The position numbers and the translations under genes are program-made. 64,000 bases of DNA from Spartinivicinus marinus (lineage in GTDB: Bacteria; Pseudomonadota; Gammaproteobacteria; Pseudomonadales; Zooshikellaceae). The DNA lies in NCBI RefSeq assembly GCF_026309355.1, contig NZ_JAPJZK010000001.1:1116001-1180000 (forward strand), read 5' to 3'. Of the stretch, positions 9,195 through 18,069 are shown piece by piece; positions within the stretch are counted from its first letter, which is position 1; each line of letters begins with the position of its first letter. Under the pieces are notes generated by a model. The model was not told where the DNA came from, searched no databases, and was given only the letters and a program-made list of their open reading frames with translations.

Positions 9195-11960
9195 TTAAAT
9201 TCGTTGATTCCTTTTGTAAAATCGAGCTGTCCACTGTGCCGCCTGAAATGTAAGTGGTAAATGTGAATCAGAGTGAAGCGCTATTTTTACCTTGCTTGCC
9301 TCTGACTGGATATTAAAAGAGAACTTGCCGCTTTCAATGGGCACCCGTGAAATACGGTTTCTAGTGGACCCAATAAGGCGACCTGTAAATGTGTAGCTTT
9401 GCTCTGGTCTGGCTTCAGGTTCGACGGATGCCTGAAAGAACCCACTGTCAACGTAGGACACCGTAAAGCGCTTAAGCTGCAAACGACCATCTAAAATAGC
9501 TACCTTATTCCCATCAGTTGCTACCTGTTCAGAAAAGAGATAATAAAAGCGGTAAGGTATGCCAATGTAGCAGTCCTGCTTAGCGCCACCAGCAAAGAAT
9601 GCAGTTAACCTGTCGCCTTCATAAATGTTGCCCTCAATATCTACGGCTCGTGTCCTGTTATCCTGATATGGCCTGCTGCCACCTTTAGGAATAAAGCAGC
9701 GTCTATCCAAATTTATTTCTGTCGGGAACGAGCGTGAAGAGGGCTCATTAATCTGTGTTAACGTGATGCGTTCCAGGCACACACCATCTGTCCTGTCGAT
9801 AACTAAAATTATGTTCGACTCCATAAAAGAAGCTGCCAGAATAACGCCGTCAACCTCCCAGCGGGACCAAGAGCTTTGTAGCTTTTCGTTCCCTTGCCAG
9901 TAGTAGTTATATACGTAGAGTGAGCTTGGGTCCTGGTCTGTGACAGTAAGTAGCATATCCTCGTTTGAAGAAGCCGACAGGTGCCTTACGCTGCCTTTAA
10001 TATACGTCGGGCAATGTGAAGTAATATCAGCAGCGTCATTAACCTTACTTTCAGGGTCCACGTAATATTCCCTTATACCTGCTGCATTACCACGTCTTGT
10101 GGAGAAATAAACGTTCTTACCAGCACCTACAGGCTTAGCTTTAAGCTCACACTCAAAACGTGTTGTAACATCGACAGAAACTTCTTCTGCTGTTAATCGG
10201 TCTTGCCCACGAATAATAAATTGGGTTAAATCCGAGAATAATAAAAGAGTCTCATTAAAAGGGACTGCATGACGTAATAAGGATACTGTGTCATTGGTTA
10301 CAGCAATATCTATCGGGTTGGTGTCCAGCATTTGAACTACTGTTGCAGGGTAGAAATTATAATAGGACCCAAGCTCACTAAAAATAATATTCTCATCTGA
10401 GAGTAAACCAAGCCTATTTTTAAAGAAGAAAATATCACTAATGGGCTTATTGATAAATGAGGGTTCAGGTGCTGTGTCCTCATCACCAGCCTTTCTTGCG
10501 TTCCAATCGATAGCTTCAAAAGTAAATGTTCCGTCAGCATTGGACACTAAACGGTGCGGCATAGTTTGATAAGATGGACGCCTATTTAATCCTGGCTTAG
10601 CTACTTCAACCCATGAGCCCGACGTTCTTTCTCCTTTAGTATTTTCTTGATACTGCACATAATAATCATCATCAGCTACGCCATTTTCGCCAGCCACCTT
10701 AATTGTGAAACCGTGGAAACAAGTGGCGGGTAAATGGGTAAATGATTGGACACGGCCTTTACAAGCAAAAATAGCCTTATCACCTAAGCTGTCGCTGCAA
10801 GTTAACGTAAAGTCTGCGTTAGCATTTTTTGCAGTAATTGATATGACATTATCCTTTTGTGCCACTGTAAAAGAAGCACTTAGTTTTTTACTTAACTGTG
10901 AATACAGTCCTTCAGTAATCGCTACAGTAGAAATTTCCGTTCTATTTTTATCGCTTGTTTTAACTTGTCCTTGAAGAACACCATTAATATTAACATTATA
11001 TGTTGTCCCGTAGTCGCCCACACGAACATGCACAATACCCATTTTATTTGTAGGCGTTGGCGCTGGAAGAATATCGCCTGTCTCACTCCTATACCCAATT
11101 AGGCGAGTACTTGTCGTGCTCCTGACAATCCCGCTAGTTTGCTTGTAGGTACACCTTGGGTTTGTCTTCTCTGTAATCCTCTCGACGCCCTCCCGCTTAT
11201 CTCTGTAATACGTGCGGGTATCCCAAGTGAGGTAACTTGTAGCGCTCTCGTCGACTACTGGGAACGGCTGCTGACCACTATTTAAGGGTATTTCGACAGC
11301 ATGGCCGTTATTAACTACGTGAAGCCCTGTGTCATCTCTAAGCTTAGCTGCAAGGTACGAAGCGAAACCCGAGGCACCACCATTCTCGGCTGAGTAGGAA
11401 TAGGTACGGCCACCAATGCGACATTTATAAAGTGACCAACAACGAAACCATTTTTCCCTTTTCCACAGCTCATCTTTGTAAGCTGGCACGATAGGCGTAA
11501 TTGTTATTGTTTGGTATCGCTGGTTAACCGGCGTGAGCTTTATATTCTTGGTTGGGTCGTAGCTTCTGACTATACGCTCTTTGTTAACTATAAAAGTGTA
11601 GTCGGCTACTGTGACAGCTGAAAAGGCTGTTGATGGGTCATGTGCTTTTAAATAAGTTACGCCACTTGGCTTTTTAACTGTCCGCTCTTTTCCGTTTAAA
11701 TCAAAAACACGAATATCACCGTTAGCAATGACAGCAATATATTTTTCCCATTTATCTCTGTTTATTGTGTGGATAAAAGAGCCGGTAAAACTAGAGCTAG
11801 ATATTCTTGCTAAGTGCTCCGTTGGTGGTCTTTTTTGCAGCCCATAGACTACACTAGATAGGCCATTTATCTGTTCCTCACATTGGGTCGGCAAACGGAT
11901 GCCCGGCGGTTGCTGCGAGACTCCATTAATTAAGTTAGGTATTGGTTTTTCAATTAGCAC
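9195..11960 (-). CDS. Tail tubular protein B (gp12-like, nozzle)
   Basis: A 921-residue protein. The N-terminus IPNLINGVSQQPPGIRLPTQ is the hallmark of podovirus tail tubular protein B, which forms the tail nozzle below the gatekeeper ring. Later segments such as FFKNRLGLLSDENIIFSE and TDLTQFIIRGQD-like sequence also match this family. It is longer than T7 gp12 (about 790 residues). The gene starts one base into the stop of the gp11-like gene, suggesting translational coupling. Its TAA stop lies at the edge of the IS insertion but is intact, and would have been so before insertion. Confidence 0.92.
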   Translation of the reverse strand: MLIEKPIPNLINGVSQQPPGIRLPTQCEEQINGLSSVVYGLQKRPPTEHLARISSSSFTGSFIHTINRDKWEKYIAVIANGDIRVFDLNGKERTVKKPSGVTYLKAHDPSTAFSAVTVADYTFIVNKERIVRSYDPTKNIKLTPVNQRYQTITITPIVPAYKDELWKREKWFRCWSLYKCRIGGRTYSYSAENGGASGFASYLAAKLRDDTGLHVVNNGHAVEIPLNSGQQPFPVVDESATSYLTWDTRTYYRDKREGVERITEKTNPRCTYKQTSGIVRSTTSTRLIGYRSETGDILPAPTPTNKMGIVHVRVGDYGTTYNVNINGVLQGQVKTSDKNRTEISTVAITEGLYSQLSKKLSASFTVAQKDNVISITAKNANADFTLTCSDSLGDKAIFACKGRVQSFTHLPATCFHGFTIKVAGENGVADDDYYVQYQENTKGERTSGSWVEVAKPGLNRRPSYQTMPHRLVSNADGTFTFEAIDWNARKAGDEDTAPEPSFINKPISDIFFFKNRLGLLSDENIIFSELGSYYNFYPATVVQMLDTNPIDIAVTNDTVSLLRHAVPFNETLLLFSDLTQFIIRGQDRLTAEEVSVDVTTRFECELKAKPVGAGKNVYFSTRRGNAAGIREYYVDPESKVNDAADITSHCPTYIKGSVRHLSASSNEDMLLTVTDQDPSSLYVYNYYWQGNEKLQSSWSRWEVDGVILAASFMESNIILVIDRTDGVCLERITLTQINEPSSRSFPTEINLDRRCFIPKGGSRPYQDNRTRAVDIEGNIYEGDRLTAFFAGGAKQDCYIGIPYRFYYLFSEQVATDGNKVAILDGRLQLKRFTVSYVDSGFFQASVEPEARPEQSYTFTGRLIGSTRNRISRVPIESGKFSFNIQSEASKVKIALHSDSHLPLTFQAAQWTARFYKRNQRI

Positions 11961-12535
11961 TAAAATAAATCCCGTTGTAAGTCATACCTCATCGGTCCGT
12001 GGAATATGTTGTATTTTTCTGTGTCTACTTCATCTAAGAAGAGTCTTCTTGCTTCTTCCTCGTCTTGCTTTTGGTAGCCGTGTAAATCATTAGCACCTAT
12101 TATTCTATCTTGGAAAATTCGAGCAGCTTTAAGCGTGATATAATTACGCGTTGTGACTGTCAGTTCATCAAAGGGAAGCTTCAGGACTAAGTTAACTACG
12201 ACACTTGCTGAAAAGGTAAATGATTGTTCTTTGCTGTTATAAAGCTTTTGACCTCTTTGTTTTACATACCCGTTATCAGTAAGTGGACCACAGACTTTTA
12301 AGGTGTTATCAGGTAAGTGAATTATTCCATCAATGTCTCGGGATAAGCGAAAGTTCTTTTCTGTATTGAAAGGGTAACCAATAGCCTGTATCTTTTCATT
12401 TTGTTGGTCCAGTAAATCGAGTGCTATTGCTGCTTCCAAAAGGCCGCTGTCTAATGAAGTGACCGGACTTTCGCCTATTGATTGCAACATTTCATTTACT
12501 GCGCTTAAAACAAATATGCTCATATAGTTAGACAA
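11960..12535 (-). CDS. Tail tubular protein A (gp11-like, gatekeeper)
   Basis: A 191-residue protein similar in size to T7 gp11. Family features are the N-terminal AVNEMLQSIGESPVTSLDS, a middle section on substrate-independent strands, and ITLKAARIFQDRIIGA followed by a short EEARRLFLDE segment. The protein forms the ring between portal and nozzle. It lies directly between the capsid-terminator and the gp12-like gene, as in T7. Confidence 0.92.
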   Translation of the reverse strand: MSNYMSIFVLSAVNEMLQSIGESPVTSLDSGLLEAAIALDLLDQQNEKIQAIGYPFNTEKNFRLSRDIDGIIHLPDNTLKVCGPLTDNGYVKQRGQKLYNSKEQSFTFSASVVVNLVLKLPFDELTVTTRNYITLKAARIFQDRIIGANDLHGYQKQDEEEARRLFLDEVDTEKYNIFHGPMRYDLQRDLF

Positions 12536-12565
12536 AAAATAAGAGGGGGAGCTAAGTACTCCCCC
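12533..12565 (-). terminator. T-phi-like terminator after the capsid gene
   Basis: A perfect 7-bp stem (GGGGGAG with CTCCCCC, 12545-12551 and 12559-12565) with a 7-base loop. In the minus direction it is followed by TCTTATTTTTTG. It sits between the capsid and gp11-like genes, the same place as the phage RNA polymerase terminator T-phi in T7. It probably lowers expression of the tail and core genes relative to capsid. Confidence 0.85.
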
Positions 12566-12573
12566 GATTTAAA

Positions 12574-13602
12574 TTAACCGGCTTTATTAATTGTCATTGC
12601 ACACGCTGGGCGTAAAATGTTATGACCCATGGCGTACTTAGCAACAAAAAGCCAACCTTGGCGACTTAACTGATATTCACTCTCGGTCTGCAAGTCCATT
12701 AACTTCACGGTACATATAGCACTTGGTGACATAATTAAACCAATTACCTTGGAGAAATCACCCCGATAAGCTTCAGGACGCACACGTGACTCAGGTGTGC
12801 CTACTAAGCCTGTAGTCTCATTAGCGTTAGGCATGTTATTACTTTTGAACAGTTTAAAGCCTGCCAATTCAGCAACTGTGCCTTTCGCTACAGAGCCTTC
12901 ACCACCAACATCACGGTGAATGTGAATTAATTTAGAAATATCTGTATCATTAAAAAGGGCGTAGTAAGTAGAAGGAGGTAATATGCACACAGCTTCCTCG
13001 TCTACATCTTTCGTATCCCATTCTTCAGCAGCTTGCATTAAAGCCGCAAAGACTTTAGATGCTTTTGTTTCATCACCTTTTGCTTTGAGTGCAATATTAT
13101 TAGTGAAGGTTTCACCTTTTACTGGGGTAATACCAGCAGCAATGCACTGCTCTTCGTTTGTAATTGCAGCCGCTTTACATGCCATACGGATAATATTTTT
13201 ATCAGCCGTGTTTGATAATGCCTTGGCGCACTCAGTGGTATAAATGGACCTAACATCATAATGATTCATAGCCTCGTCTAAGTTATCAAGGAAGACTGGA
13301 CTAATTAACAGCTCATCAATTGTTGCTGTCCGTTTAGCATGTGCCATTGGGTCAGCTTCAATCTCTTGACCAGGAATATGATATTTAGCACCCGTAGTAC
13401 CTACCATAGGAAAGGAATAAGACCGGCCATTTTTAATTGTTTTAACTCGGTGCTTGTCCATCATAATATTTTTCTTTTTGAAAGCAGTTAATACTTCACC
13501 TGCAAAAAGCTCTTGGAATAAAGCACGTTTATCACCAGCAATATTTTCTTGGCCAGTGAAAGATACGGTTTGATTTAAGGGAAAGTTTGTATTAGTTGTC
13601 AT
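12574..13602 (-). CDS. Major capsid protein (gp10-like)
   Basis: A 342-residue protein, almost the length of T7 gp10A. The N-terminus includes a LFQELFAGEVLTAFKKKN segment, followed by RSYSFPMVGTTGAKYHIPG, a typical gp10 block, and LDEAMNHYDVRSIYTTE. It is the HK97-fold shell protein. The scaffold gene lies upstream and the terminator directly downstream. No frameshift site for a longer minor capsid form was found. Confidence 0.92.
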   Translation of the reverse strand: MTTNTNFPLNQTVSFTGQENIAGDKRALFQELFAGEVLTAFKKKNIMMDKHRVKTIKNGRSYSFPMVGTTGAKYHIPGQEIEADPMAHAKRTATIDELLISPVFLDNLDEAMNHYDVRSIYTTECAKALSNTADKNIIRMACKAAAITNEEQCIAAGITPVKGETFTNNIALKAKGDETKASKVFAALMQAAEEWDTKDVDEEAVCILPPSTYYALFNDTDISKLIHIHRDVGGEGSVAKGTVAELAGFKLFKSNNMPNANETTGLVGTPESRVRPEAYRGDFSKVIGLIMSPSAICTVKLMDLQTESEYQLSRQGWLFVAKYAMGHNILRPACAMTINKAG

Positions 13603-13624
13603 TTAGTTCCATTGCGGATTAGGT

Positions 13625-13647
13625 GGTGTCGCTCGAATGGCAACACC
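13625..13647 (-). other. Hairpin in capsid gene leader
   Basis: An 8-bp stem with a 7-base loop in the 85-base space between the scaffold and capsid genes. Read as minus-strand RNA it pairs fully with one G-U pair (GGUGUUGC with GCGACACC), whereas the plus strand would have a C-A mismatch. This supports a role in the minus-strand transcript, for example as a processing or stability element for capsid mRNA, as RNase III sites do in T7. The role is inferred. Confidence 0.55.
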
Positions 13648-13687
13648 GAAGATTGTTTAGGAAGGGTAAAAATAAAGGAGGGAGGGA

Positions 13688-14365
13688 TTAACGAGCTCTT
13701 AAAGAACGCATCATTTTTGCTTCAACTTCTTTTGTGTAAGTCTCATTAACGCCATAACGCGGGTCTGACATTGCCTCTTGGACATCATCTTGTGAATGAA
13801 AAATATCAGTAGTGATTTGAGGCTGAGTCCCGCTATACGACGTTATTTGCATTGAGCCATTTTGTGATTCATATTGGGCCTTGAGGCCATTTAAAGCTAG
13901 TGTGAGTTGGCTCATGTCTCCATTAGCAGCTATATCATTAAAGGAATTAATGTCCTCTTCTTTCAAGTGTTGACCAGCCCAGGATAAAAGTTGATTTAAA
14001 TTTTCTTCACCTCCAACTGTGTTATATAAAGCCTGCATTTGTAATTCTTCAGTAGCACGCAGACCATCTATATGAGCATCTACAATTTCTGGCGGAAAAC
14101 CAGCAGCCTCTAGCTTTTGGTAGCTCTCATCAGATAATTTACCACCAGCCTCGTATTCACTTTGAAATACATCAAAATCAAGACCAGCCTGTTCAACGAG
14201 GCTTTTAACTTGCTCCTCGTCAACGTCAGCTTTTGGTTGGTCTTCGGGTTTTGCTTCAGGTTCAGCTTGGGGTGGCTCTTGTGGTATATCTTGTTGACTT
14301 TCTTGCGGCTGTGTTTCGGGTGTTTCTTGTTCTGGCGTATTATTTTCTTGTTCGTTTACGTCCAA
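13688..14365 (-). CDS. Capsid scaffolding protein (gp9-like)
   Basis: A 225-residue, very acidic protein. The first 60 residues are Gln-, Glu- and Pro-rich, then helices follow and the basic end KEVEAKMMRSLRAR would contact the capsid protein. This acid-rich body with a positively charged tail is usual for T7-type scaffolds, which assemble the procapsid and then leave. It is shorter than T7 gp9 (about 307). Position between portal and capsid confirms the role. Confidence 0.88.
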   Translation of the reverse strand: MDVNEQENNTPEQETPETQPQESQQDIPQEPPQAEPEAKPEDQPKADVDEEQVKSLVEQAGLDFDVFQSEYEAGGKLSDESYQKLEAAGFPPEIVDAHIDGLRATEELQMQALYNTVGGEENLNQLLSWAGQHLKEEDINSFNDIAANGDMSQLTLALNGLKAQYESQNGSMQITSYSGTQPQITTDIFHSQDDVQEAMSDPRYGVNETYTKEVEAKMMRSLRAR

Positions 14366-14368
14366 AGA

Positions 14369-15913
14369 TTATTCTCCTTTAGTTAAATTATTTGCTACAG
14401 GACCAGCAGCATTAAGTGCCGCCTGCTGCATCATTTGTTGGCTCATTGCCTCTTGCTGTTGCTTAGCTTCTTCTGCTTTCTGGTCTGCACTCTTAATTAA
14501 GCCTTTTGTGTCTATGCCTATGGATGCCGCAAGACGTGCCATGTAATCGTTAAGATTTAATTCACGAGCTATGGTTTCTTGTCCTAAAACTTCAAGATAA
14601 CGCAAGAATGTGGTTAATTTATCTAAGTCTTGACCACGACCTAACGCTTCAATACCAGTAGTTACAAATGGACGCACCTTGTCAAAAAGCGGAGGTATTT
14701 TGTCTTTCCGTTGTAACCGTTTAAGAATTATTTTAACGATAGGTAATTGGAATTCCTGGCTTAATATCGAATAGACACCACCTAGCGCCGTTTCTAATTC
14801 TTGAGCCATAAAGCGGATTTCTTCAGCAGTGACTCTTTCAGCGTCTCGCTGCACACTGCTATTCATTAGGAAAGCTGCTGCTATGCGTTGGGTTAACTGC
14901 TGTATGGTATCTGAGGCGACACGAAAATCAGCAAACTTATTTAATTGCAGGACACCGACATCATTAACGTCACCTCTTATTGTTTCTCCGTTAGCTGCTT
15001 CTTGTATATCTTTACGCTTGGTAATGGCATCAGGACGAACCATGAGAAGAACTTTAGACGCAGCAACAGAGCCCTCTACAATGGCTTTGCTAAGCTTTTC
15101 TAGGCTATGTAGGTCGCCATAATACTGCTCAGCATAAGAGCGACCGTAGGACTCACCGTCAACTGTAGTGAAGCGCAGAGGTAGCCAAGGTGAGCCATCA
15201 AGCGGGAATATAGCCCTTGTTTCTGGCAGTTCTTTTCCGTTAATTTCTTCATACGACACCCACTGATTTTTTACTCGTTTAATATGACGATATAAGTTAA
15301 GTGTTTTCTGATTTGACAGTTCCTCCTTTTTATCTGTATTGCCTTCTGCCAGATACATCAGGACTTTTTCAGGCAGTACATAAGGGCTCAAGGTTTCGTG
15401 CGTAATTATTTCAAGCACATTGCCTAATGGGTCCCGCGAGATAACATAAGATGATAGGTGAAAGACACGCGTCTTATTATCTTTTGGGTCCATATAGAGC
15501 AAAGCATTCCCTGTGCCAACTAAGTGTTTAAGGGCTTCATAGCAGGCGACACGTAAAGCCATTTGTTCTATTTCGTCCATCACCTGTCTTTCAATCGCTG
15601 AAAGTGCCTGCTCAACTTTACCTTTATCTCCTGCATTAACTTTTTTCATTACTTCGTCATCTACTTTTAATCTAAAAAAGGGAGCATTAGGTGGCAGCAA
15701 GGTTAACAGGAAACGAGCAGCTAAATAGTTAAGCGCACGAGCGCCAATTGATTGATAAGGCGTTGCGTAATTTGTGTGACCTGTAGCCCCTTCAGGTGGG
15801 ACTAAGGTTGGAATGGTTAGCTCTGCACATTTACGTGCTCTTTCGAGAAATGGACCTCTCTCTGATTTTAATTTTTCGTATTTTCCTTTAGCTGTACTTT
15901 TATTTAACTCCAA
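14369..15913 (-). CDS. Head-tail connector / portal protein (gp8-like)
   Basis: A 514-residue protein starting MELNKSTAKGKYEKLKSERG, with ARALNYLAARFLLTLLPP, APFFRLKVDDEV and a later SVQRDAERVTAEEIRFMAQE block. All are typical of the T7 gp8 portal family (T7: 536 residues). It forms the dodecameric ring through which DNA is packaged. The C-terminal 60 residues are Gln/Ala/Met-rich. The scaffold gene begins 3 bases after its stop. Confidence 0.93.
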   Translation of the reverse strand: MELNKSTAKGKYEKLKSERGPFLERARKCAELTIPTLVPPEGATGHTNYATPYQSIGARALNYLAARFLLTLLPPNAPFFRLKVDDEVMKKVNAGDKGKVEQALSAIERQVMDEIEQMALRVACYEALKHLVGTGNALLYMDPKDNKTRVFHLSSYVISRDPLGNVLEIITHETLSPYVLPEKVLMYLAEGNTDKKEELSNQKTLNLYRHIKRVKNQWVSYEEINGKELPETRAIFPLDGSPWLPLRFTTVDGESYGRSYAEQYYGDLHSLEKLSKAIVEGSVAASKVLLMVRPDAITKRKDIQEAANGETIRGDVNDVGVLQLNKFADFRVASDTIQQLTQRIAAAFLMNSSVQRDAERVTAEEIRFMAQELETALGGVYSILSQEFQLPIVKIILKRLQRKDKIPPLFDKVRPFVTTGIEALGRGQDLDKLTTFLRYLEVLGQETIARELNLNDYMARLAASIGIDTKGLIKSADQKAEEAKQQQEAMSQQMMQQAALNAAGPVANNLTKGE

Positions 15914-15916
15914 GGG

Positions 15917-16150
15917 TTAACCTGCATTAATATTTAAACCAGCACCAGAGCCACCAATGCGAGTCGCCCGATTAATTCGTAGTGATGACCGTCCACTTTT
16001 CTTTTTCGCTTTTTTAGCTGATGGACTCTGAGCGCTACCCTTGTCGGGTGTAGCTATCTGAGCGGGAGCTGGAGCGGGTTCTGGGGGAGGTGGAGGCGGC
16101 GGTGGAGGTGGTGGTTGCTGGGGGATTTTGGGGCGTCTTGATGAACACAT
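15917..16150 (-). CDS. gp7.3-like tail assembly protein, proline-rich
   Basis: A 77-residue basic protein placed directly before the portal gene, as is gene 7.3 in T7. It has a run of eleven prolines near residues 13-23, a Pro/Ala stretch, a Lys-rich block (AKKAKKKSGRSSLRI) and the ending GGSGAGLNINAG, which resembles the Gly/Asn-rich C-terminus of T7 gp7.3. In T7 that protein is involved in tail assembly and adsorption. It overlaps the upstream gene by one base. Confidence 0.68.
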   Translation of the reverse strand: MCSSRRPKIPQQPPPPPPPPPPPEPAPAPAQIATPDKGSAQSPSAKKAKKKSGRSSLRINRATRIGGSGAGLNINAG

Positions 16151-16335
16151 TACTTCTGGTAAGCTCCCTCCTCTTGGTCTTTAAGCCCGAATACAAGTGC
16201 ATCTATTGTATGTCTAGCACCAGCGGCATACATAATGTCTGCAATACTATCGCTAGGTCCTGGTGTCCTGAATGGAAATTCTTTGTCTAGGAAGTGGATT
16301 AATTCTTTATGCTTTATTAAATCTATATCGTCCAT
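16150..16335 (-). CDS. Small phage protein, unknown function
   Basis: A 61-residue protein that I do not recognise. It has an acidic N-terminus, a DSIADIMYAAGARHTIDAL helix and a short polar end. It is coupled on both sides by TAATG overlaps, so it is almost certainly translated with its neighbours. It lies in the interval corresponding to T7 genes 6.5-7. Confidence 0.65.
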   Translation of the reverse strand: MDDIDLIKHKELIHFLDKEFPFRTPGPSDSIADIMYAAGARHTIDALVFGLKDQEEGAYQK

Positions 16336-16472
16336 TAATTAGCCATTTCGTCAATTACCAGGAGGCAGGTTAAGTATGCTTTACGGCCATCAGGTAAGGT
16401 GTAAGTAAAAATAGTTTTATCTTCTTCTCTGTCAAGAAAGTAGTTAATAACTGCTTTAATAGCCTGCTTCAT
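16335..16472 (-). CDS. Small phage protein, 45 residues
   Basis: A short gene with a good ribosome site (GAGGAG, 8 bases before the ATG) and one-base overlaps of stop and start codons with both neighbours. The product begins MKQAIKAVINYFLDREEDK and continues with strand-like residues (TIFTYTLPDGRKAYLTCLLV). No family is recognised. Confidence 0.6.
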   Translation of the reverse strand: MKQAIKAVINYFLDREEDKTIFTYTLPDGRKAYLTCLLVIDEMAN

Positions 16473-16630
16473 TAATCAGCTCTCCTCACGATGAAAGTTT
16501 CCACTGAGCCGTCCTCAAGAAACCGTTTAAGTTCCATTGTGTCTTGTATTCGCAGAGTCTCAGAAATTAACGTTAGGTAATCCAGTGCTGTTATTTTGGG
16601 TTCTTTGTCTTTCTTTTTCTTCTTAGCCAT
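16472..16630 (-). CDS. Small phage protein, 52 residues, Lys-rich N-terminus
   Basis: The ATG is preceded by GGAGGATAACA, a strong ribosome site. The start overlaps the stop of the preceding gene by 8 bases, and its own TAA overlaps the next ATG by one base. The product begins MAKKKKKDKEPKITALDYL and ends ETFIVRRAD. The arrangement strongly supports a real gene, but the function is unknown. Confidence 0.62.
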   Translation of the reverse strand: MAKKKKKDKEPKITALDYLTLISETLRIQDTMELKRFLEDGSVETFIVRRAD

Positions 16631-17159
16631 TGTTATCCTCCAGTTTATCTAAGCAATGAAGGGCATGTATGGTGTAGTGAGCTATCTTCAGTAAGTCCTG
16701 TCTATTCTTACCGTCCTTTTTCCCAAAGCGGTCAGCGTACTTCACAATGTTACTTAATGTGTAATGTAGACCACGTTGGGCATCTGCGAAAATAAGTTCT
16801 GCTGTTTGTACGCCTTTTGATGCATAGTGCTGGCTGTAGGTACTGTCGACGTATTGCTCCAGCTCTTTTAGGTAATCAGGCTCACTGAACTTGTATTGAA
16901 TAGCTTTTACTATAGAAGCGTCCCTTGAAGTATTTTGGCCAATACCCGTCCAGAATTCCTCAGTATTATATGGAGCTGTTTTGAAATGGCTAAAATGGTA
17001 TTGACCATCAATTTCTTCTAGCTCTAAACTGCAATCCCTACAGATTTTTTTGACTGTGTAAAGTACGTTAGGGTTTAAAAGTATCCTAAAGCCACGAGCA
17101 TTACATGTTTGGACATACTCATCTGTTACAGCTATTTTTTCACCTACTTTAAAGTTCAA
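16623..17159 (-). CDS. DUF3310-like phage protein
   Basis: From TTG at 17159 the product is 178 residues. This start overlaps the TGA of the 29-residue gene upstream and has GGAGAAG at a workable distance. A longer frame to 17222 would add an unlikely leader. The first 60 residues hold a small beta-type region (NFKVGEKIAVTDEYV). The C-terminal half resembles the phage DUF3310 domain: QHYASKGVQTAELIFADA, then LSNIVKYADRFGKKDGKNRQ and DLLKIAHYTIHALHCL. Proteins with this domain are common in phage nucleotide-metabolism regions, but their activity is not settled. Confidence 0.7.
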   Translation of the reverse strand: MNFKVGEKIAVTDEYVQTCNARGFRILLNPNVLYTVKKICRDCSLELEEIDGQYHFSHFKTAPYNTEEFWTGIGQNTSRDASIVKAIQYKFSEPDYLKELEQYVDSTYSQHYASKGVQTAELIFADAQRGLHYTLSNIVKYADRFGKKDGKNRQDLLKIAHYTIHALHCLDKLEDNNG

Positions 17160-17245
17160 GCTTCTTTCTTCTCCTGAGTTGCAATTAAATAAATAATACC
17201 GCCAGTAATAAATGTCACACAAAAATCAATTAAGAATAATTCCAT
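17156..17245 (-). CDS. 29-residue single-span membrane peptide
   Basis: A tiny gene with AAGGA 9 bases before ATG 17245. It overlaps the end of the exonuclease gene and its TGA overlaps the TTG start of the next gene. The product MELFLIDFCVTFITGGIIYL continues with a short charged end (ATQEKKEA), so one membrane span faces a polar tail. It resembles other micro-proteins of T7-like phages in the gp6.3 region in position only. A lysis or membrane role is possible but unproven. Confidence 0.55.
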   Translation of the reverse strand: MELFLIDFCVTFITGGIIYLIATQEKKEA

Positions 17246-18069
17246 AGTTTTACTTCCTTATTTTTAAAATTATAATCACATGCTCTTAGTATCCGAGCAC
17301 ACCGGGCTTGAATCAAGGCGGCCTCCTCACTTAATCCAGCTTTTTCGTAGCAAGACACAACAGTTTCCCAGAGAGAGATAGAAGGAACTTTTTGCCACCT
17401 TATTTCTGTGGTCCCCTTGCGTAGACCTGATTTAAATGTGTGCTCGTAAGGCTCAAACTTTAAGCCACCTTTAAGCAGCTCTTTTGCTAGTCCCTCGCCT
17501 ACGCCTGGGCAGCCTGGGTAACCGTCGGCTACGTCTCCTGTTAGCACCTGTTGCATAAAGTACAGCTCTGCGTCTTCTTCACTATTAAAGGTTGGTTCAA
17601 GGTCTCTGTTGGGATTAAATAGATATACGCCACCTATGGTACGCATATCCTTATCCTCGGACACAATAACTTTAGATGCTCCAGGCTTGTACTTAGGCCA
17701 CGTTGCCAGAATGCCCATTACATCATCAGCTTCTAGCGTTGGCCGCTGGAAGGTTTCGTAATTATCTTTAACGTACTCAACGATACCAGCATAAGCACAC
17801 GGCTTTTGTACTTCTTTCCGGTTACTTTTATATTCTGGATAAATAGATTTACGAAAGTTTCCTGCGTCCGTTAGGCACATAATTACTTCGTCTAATTGGC
17901 AAGCCTTGGTAATGTAATCTAATTTACCTTCAAATATGGACCGAACAACAGAGAAGTCAGCGTGATAAGTCCACCAATCGTTGCCCCAATTGATAGCGGT
18001 CTGAGCAGCTGAGGAAGCCTGAAAACAAAGTATATCTGTGTCGAGGAGTCCTACTCTTTTAGAACTCAA
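17230..18069 (-). CDS. 5'-3' exonuclease (T7 gp6-like, flap nuclease fold)
   Basis: A 279-residue protein of the FEN/5'-3' exonuclease family. It has the early acidic residue in VGLLDTDILCF, a YPEYKSNRKEVQKP segment typical of the helical arch entry, EADDVMG, VSEDKDMR and a later helix-hairpin-helix-like GYPGCPGVGEGLAKELL. These are the metal-binding and DNA-binding blocks of the family. In T7, gp6 removes RNA primers and degrades host DNA. Length is close to T7 gp6 (300). Confidence 0.9.
   Translation of the reverse strand: MSSKRVGLLDTDILCFQASSAAQTAINWGNDWWTYHADFSVVRSIFEGKLDYITKACQLDEVIMCLTDAGNFRKSIYPEYKSNRKEVQKPCAYAGIVEYVKDNYETFQRPTLEADDVMGILATWPKYKPGASKVIVSEDKDMRTIGGVYLFNPNRDLEPTFNSEEDAELYFMQQVLTGDVADGYPGCPGVGEGLAKELLKGGLKFEPYEHTFKSGLRKGTTEIRWQKVPSISLWETVVSCYEKAGLSEEAALIQARCARILRACDYNFKNKEVKLWNYS

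Noticed and set aside
9195-9200. IS-induced truncation of the tail tubular gene
   Set aside because: The TAA stop is formed by bases that would also follow the coding region before insertion, so the protein end is unchanged.
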